The position numbers were made by a program, and so were the translations under genes. A stretch of DNA of 6,376 nt from CAYOBW01 sp964402115 (GTDB taxonomy: Bacteria; Verrucomicrobiota; Kiritimatiellia; UBA8416; CAYOBW01): assembly GCA_964402115.1 (NCBI GenBank), contig CAYOBW010000372.1:1-6376 (forward strand), given 5' to 3'. Below the pieces are notes generated by a model. That model did not search any database. It saw nothing but the letters and a program-made list of their open reading frames with translations, and was not told the origin of the DNA. Numbering within the stretch: position 1 is the stretch's first letter; every line of letters begins with the position of its first letter. Positions 5,910 to 6,376 of this stretch are shown here, piece after piece.

Positions 5910-6376
5910 GGCTACTCACACCCCTCCTTTCAGGAAGAAGGCGGTGGGTAGGCGCACGGCCACATCAGAGGTTGCACTACGATGGACGAACTCGCCATGT
6001 GCCAAAGACCTCGGGGTAGCCTGCGATGCGCGTACCGCGACCGCATGTTGGCATGCGAGCCAATCAACTGGCGTGGCGTGCGTACAAGGTACGGCGCCAC
6101 CGCTCGCATGTTCGCGTCTGTAAGACGCGCGATCGGGCGCGCGAAGGACCAAAGGATGCCCGACCTGCTACCCCGGATATGCGACAAGCAATTCCGGCTT
6201 TTTCCAAAGTTGACACATCTGCCAATCACGGCAGCCGTGCCAACCGCCCTTCCTCAGGTAAGTCAGTCCAACGGACTCGACCAGCCTGCCGATGGTTATG
6301 GAATAAGTGTTTCGCCTTCTTTCACTGCTGTCAATAGCAGTTTGTGGAACAAAAGCCGAGAAAAAACCAGCTCCCA
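5910..6376. other. Gene-poor right flank with clustered inverted repeats
   Basis: No convincing gene in 467 bp. Open frames on both strands translate to Arg/Ser/Pro-rich or His/Cys-scattered sequence without family resemblance, and none has a good ribosome binding site. This stretch should contain the promoter of the four-gene cassette. A minus-strand TTGACA (6334-6329) has no -10 at suitable spacing, and a plus-strand TTGACA (6210-6215) likewise lacks one. The stretch holds several short perfect palindromes, the densest at 6052-6142, and others at 6227-6239 (CACGGC-A-GCCGTG), 6265-6277 (AGTCC-AAC-GGACT) and about 6325-6342 (ACTGCT-GTCAAT-AGCAGT). Confidence 0.5.
6052..6142. repeat. Nested stem-loop cluster
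   Basis: The outer arms CATGCGAGC (6052-6060) and GCTCGCATG (6102-6110) enclose GTGGCG/CGCCAC (6073-6078, 6095-6100), which encloses CGTAC-AAG-GTACG (6081-6093). Directly after come CGCGTCT-GTA-AGACGCG (6113-6129) and an overlapping GCGCG/CGCGC pair (6127-6131, 6138-6142). The octamer CGCATGTT also occurs directly repeated at 6042-6049 and 6105-6112. Possible identities are a structured RNA, a recombination or replication site, or a regulatory region of the cassette. Confidence 0.4.

Noticed and set aside
6210..6215. A TTGACA -35-like hexamer on the plus strand, and another on the minus strand at 6334-6329.
   Set aside because: Neither has an acceptable -10 element 16-18 nt away.
6026..6337. 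Open frames on both strands in the right flank, the longest 103 codons.
   Set aside because: No ribosome binding site and no recognisable domain; they cross the nested hairpins.

Overview
The window is about 6.4 kb of GC-rich bacterial DNA. Ku together with several small proteins of a type I associate with Planctomycetota makes that phylum my best guess. This is an inference from family resemblance, because no rRNA or other phylogenetic marker is present. No tRNA, rRNA, CRISPR array, transposase or integrase is visible.

Region 1 (1-2241, minus strand) is a two-gene unit. The upstream gene encodes a uroporphyrinogen-decarboxylase-fold protein of the MtaA/MtbA/CmuA cobalamin methyltransferase type, with a thioredoxin-like CAPC domain fused at its C terminus. 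Its TGA overlaps the ATG of a G3E (CobW-type) GTPase in an ATGA junction. The GTPase runs off the left edge of the window and is therefore partial. The pair suggests corrinoid- or metal-dependent methyl transfer with a dedicated redox domain and a metallochaperone or activator GTPase.

Region 2 (2242-2679) is a divergent intergenic region. It holds a perfect 24-bp inverted repeat (2425-2482), extendable in plus-strand RNA to a 27-bp stem capped by GCAA, plus a smaller hairpin.

Region 3 (2680-3519, plus strand) is a bacterial Ku gene for DNA end joining, with a strong ribosome binding site. No LigD-type ligase or polymerase gene follows it in the window.

Region 4 (about 3541-5909, minus strand) is a tight run of four genes of unknown function, in order 150, 151, 284 and at least about 130 residues. 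They are spaced like one operon, and three of the four junctions support specific starts: a TTG, an internal ATG and an ATG whose Shine-Dalgarno overlaps the previous stop. The third has a helix-turn-helix-like segment. The last has no stop codon before ku and its frame stays open antisense through the whole ku gene, so its 3' end looks lost, possibly at an insertion or recombination boundary.

Region 5 (5910-6376) has no convincing gene but several nested perfect inverted repeats.
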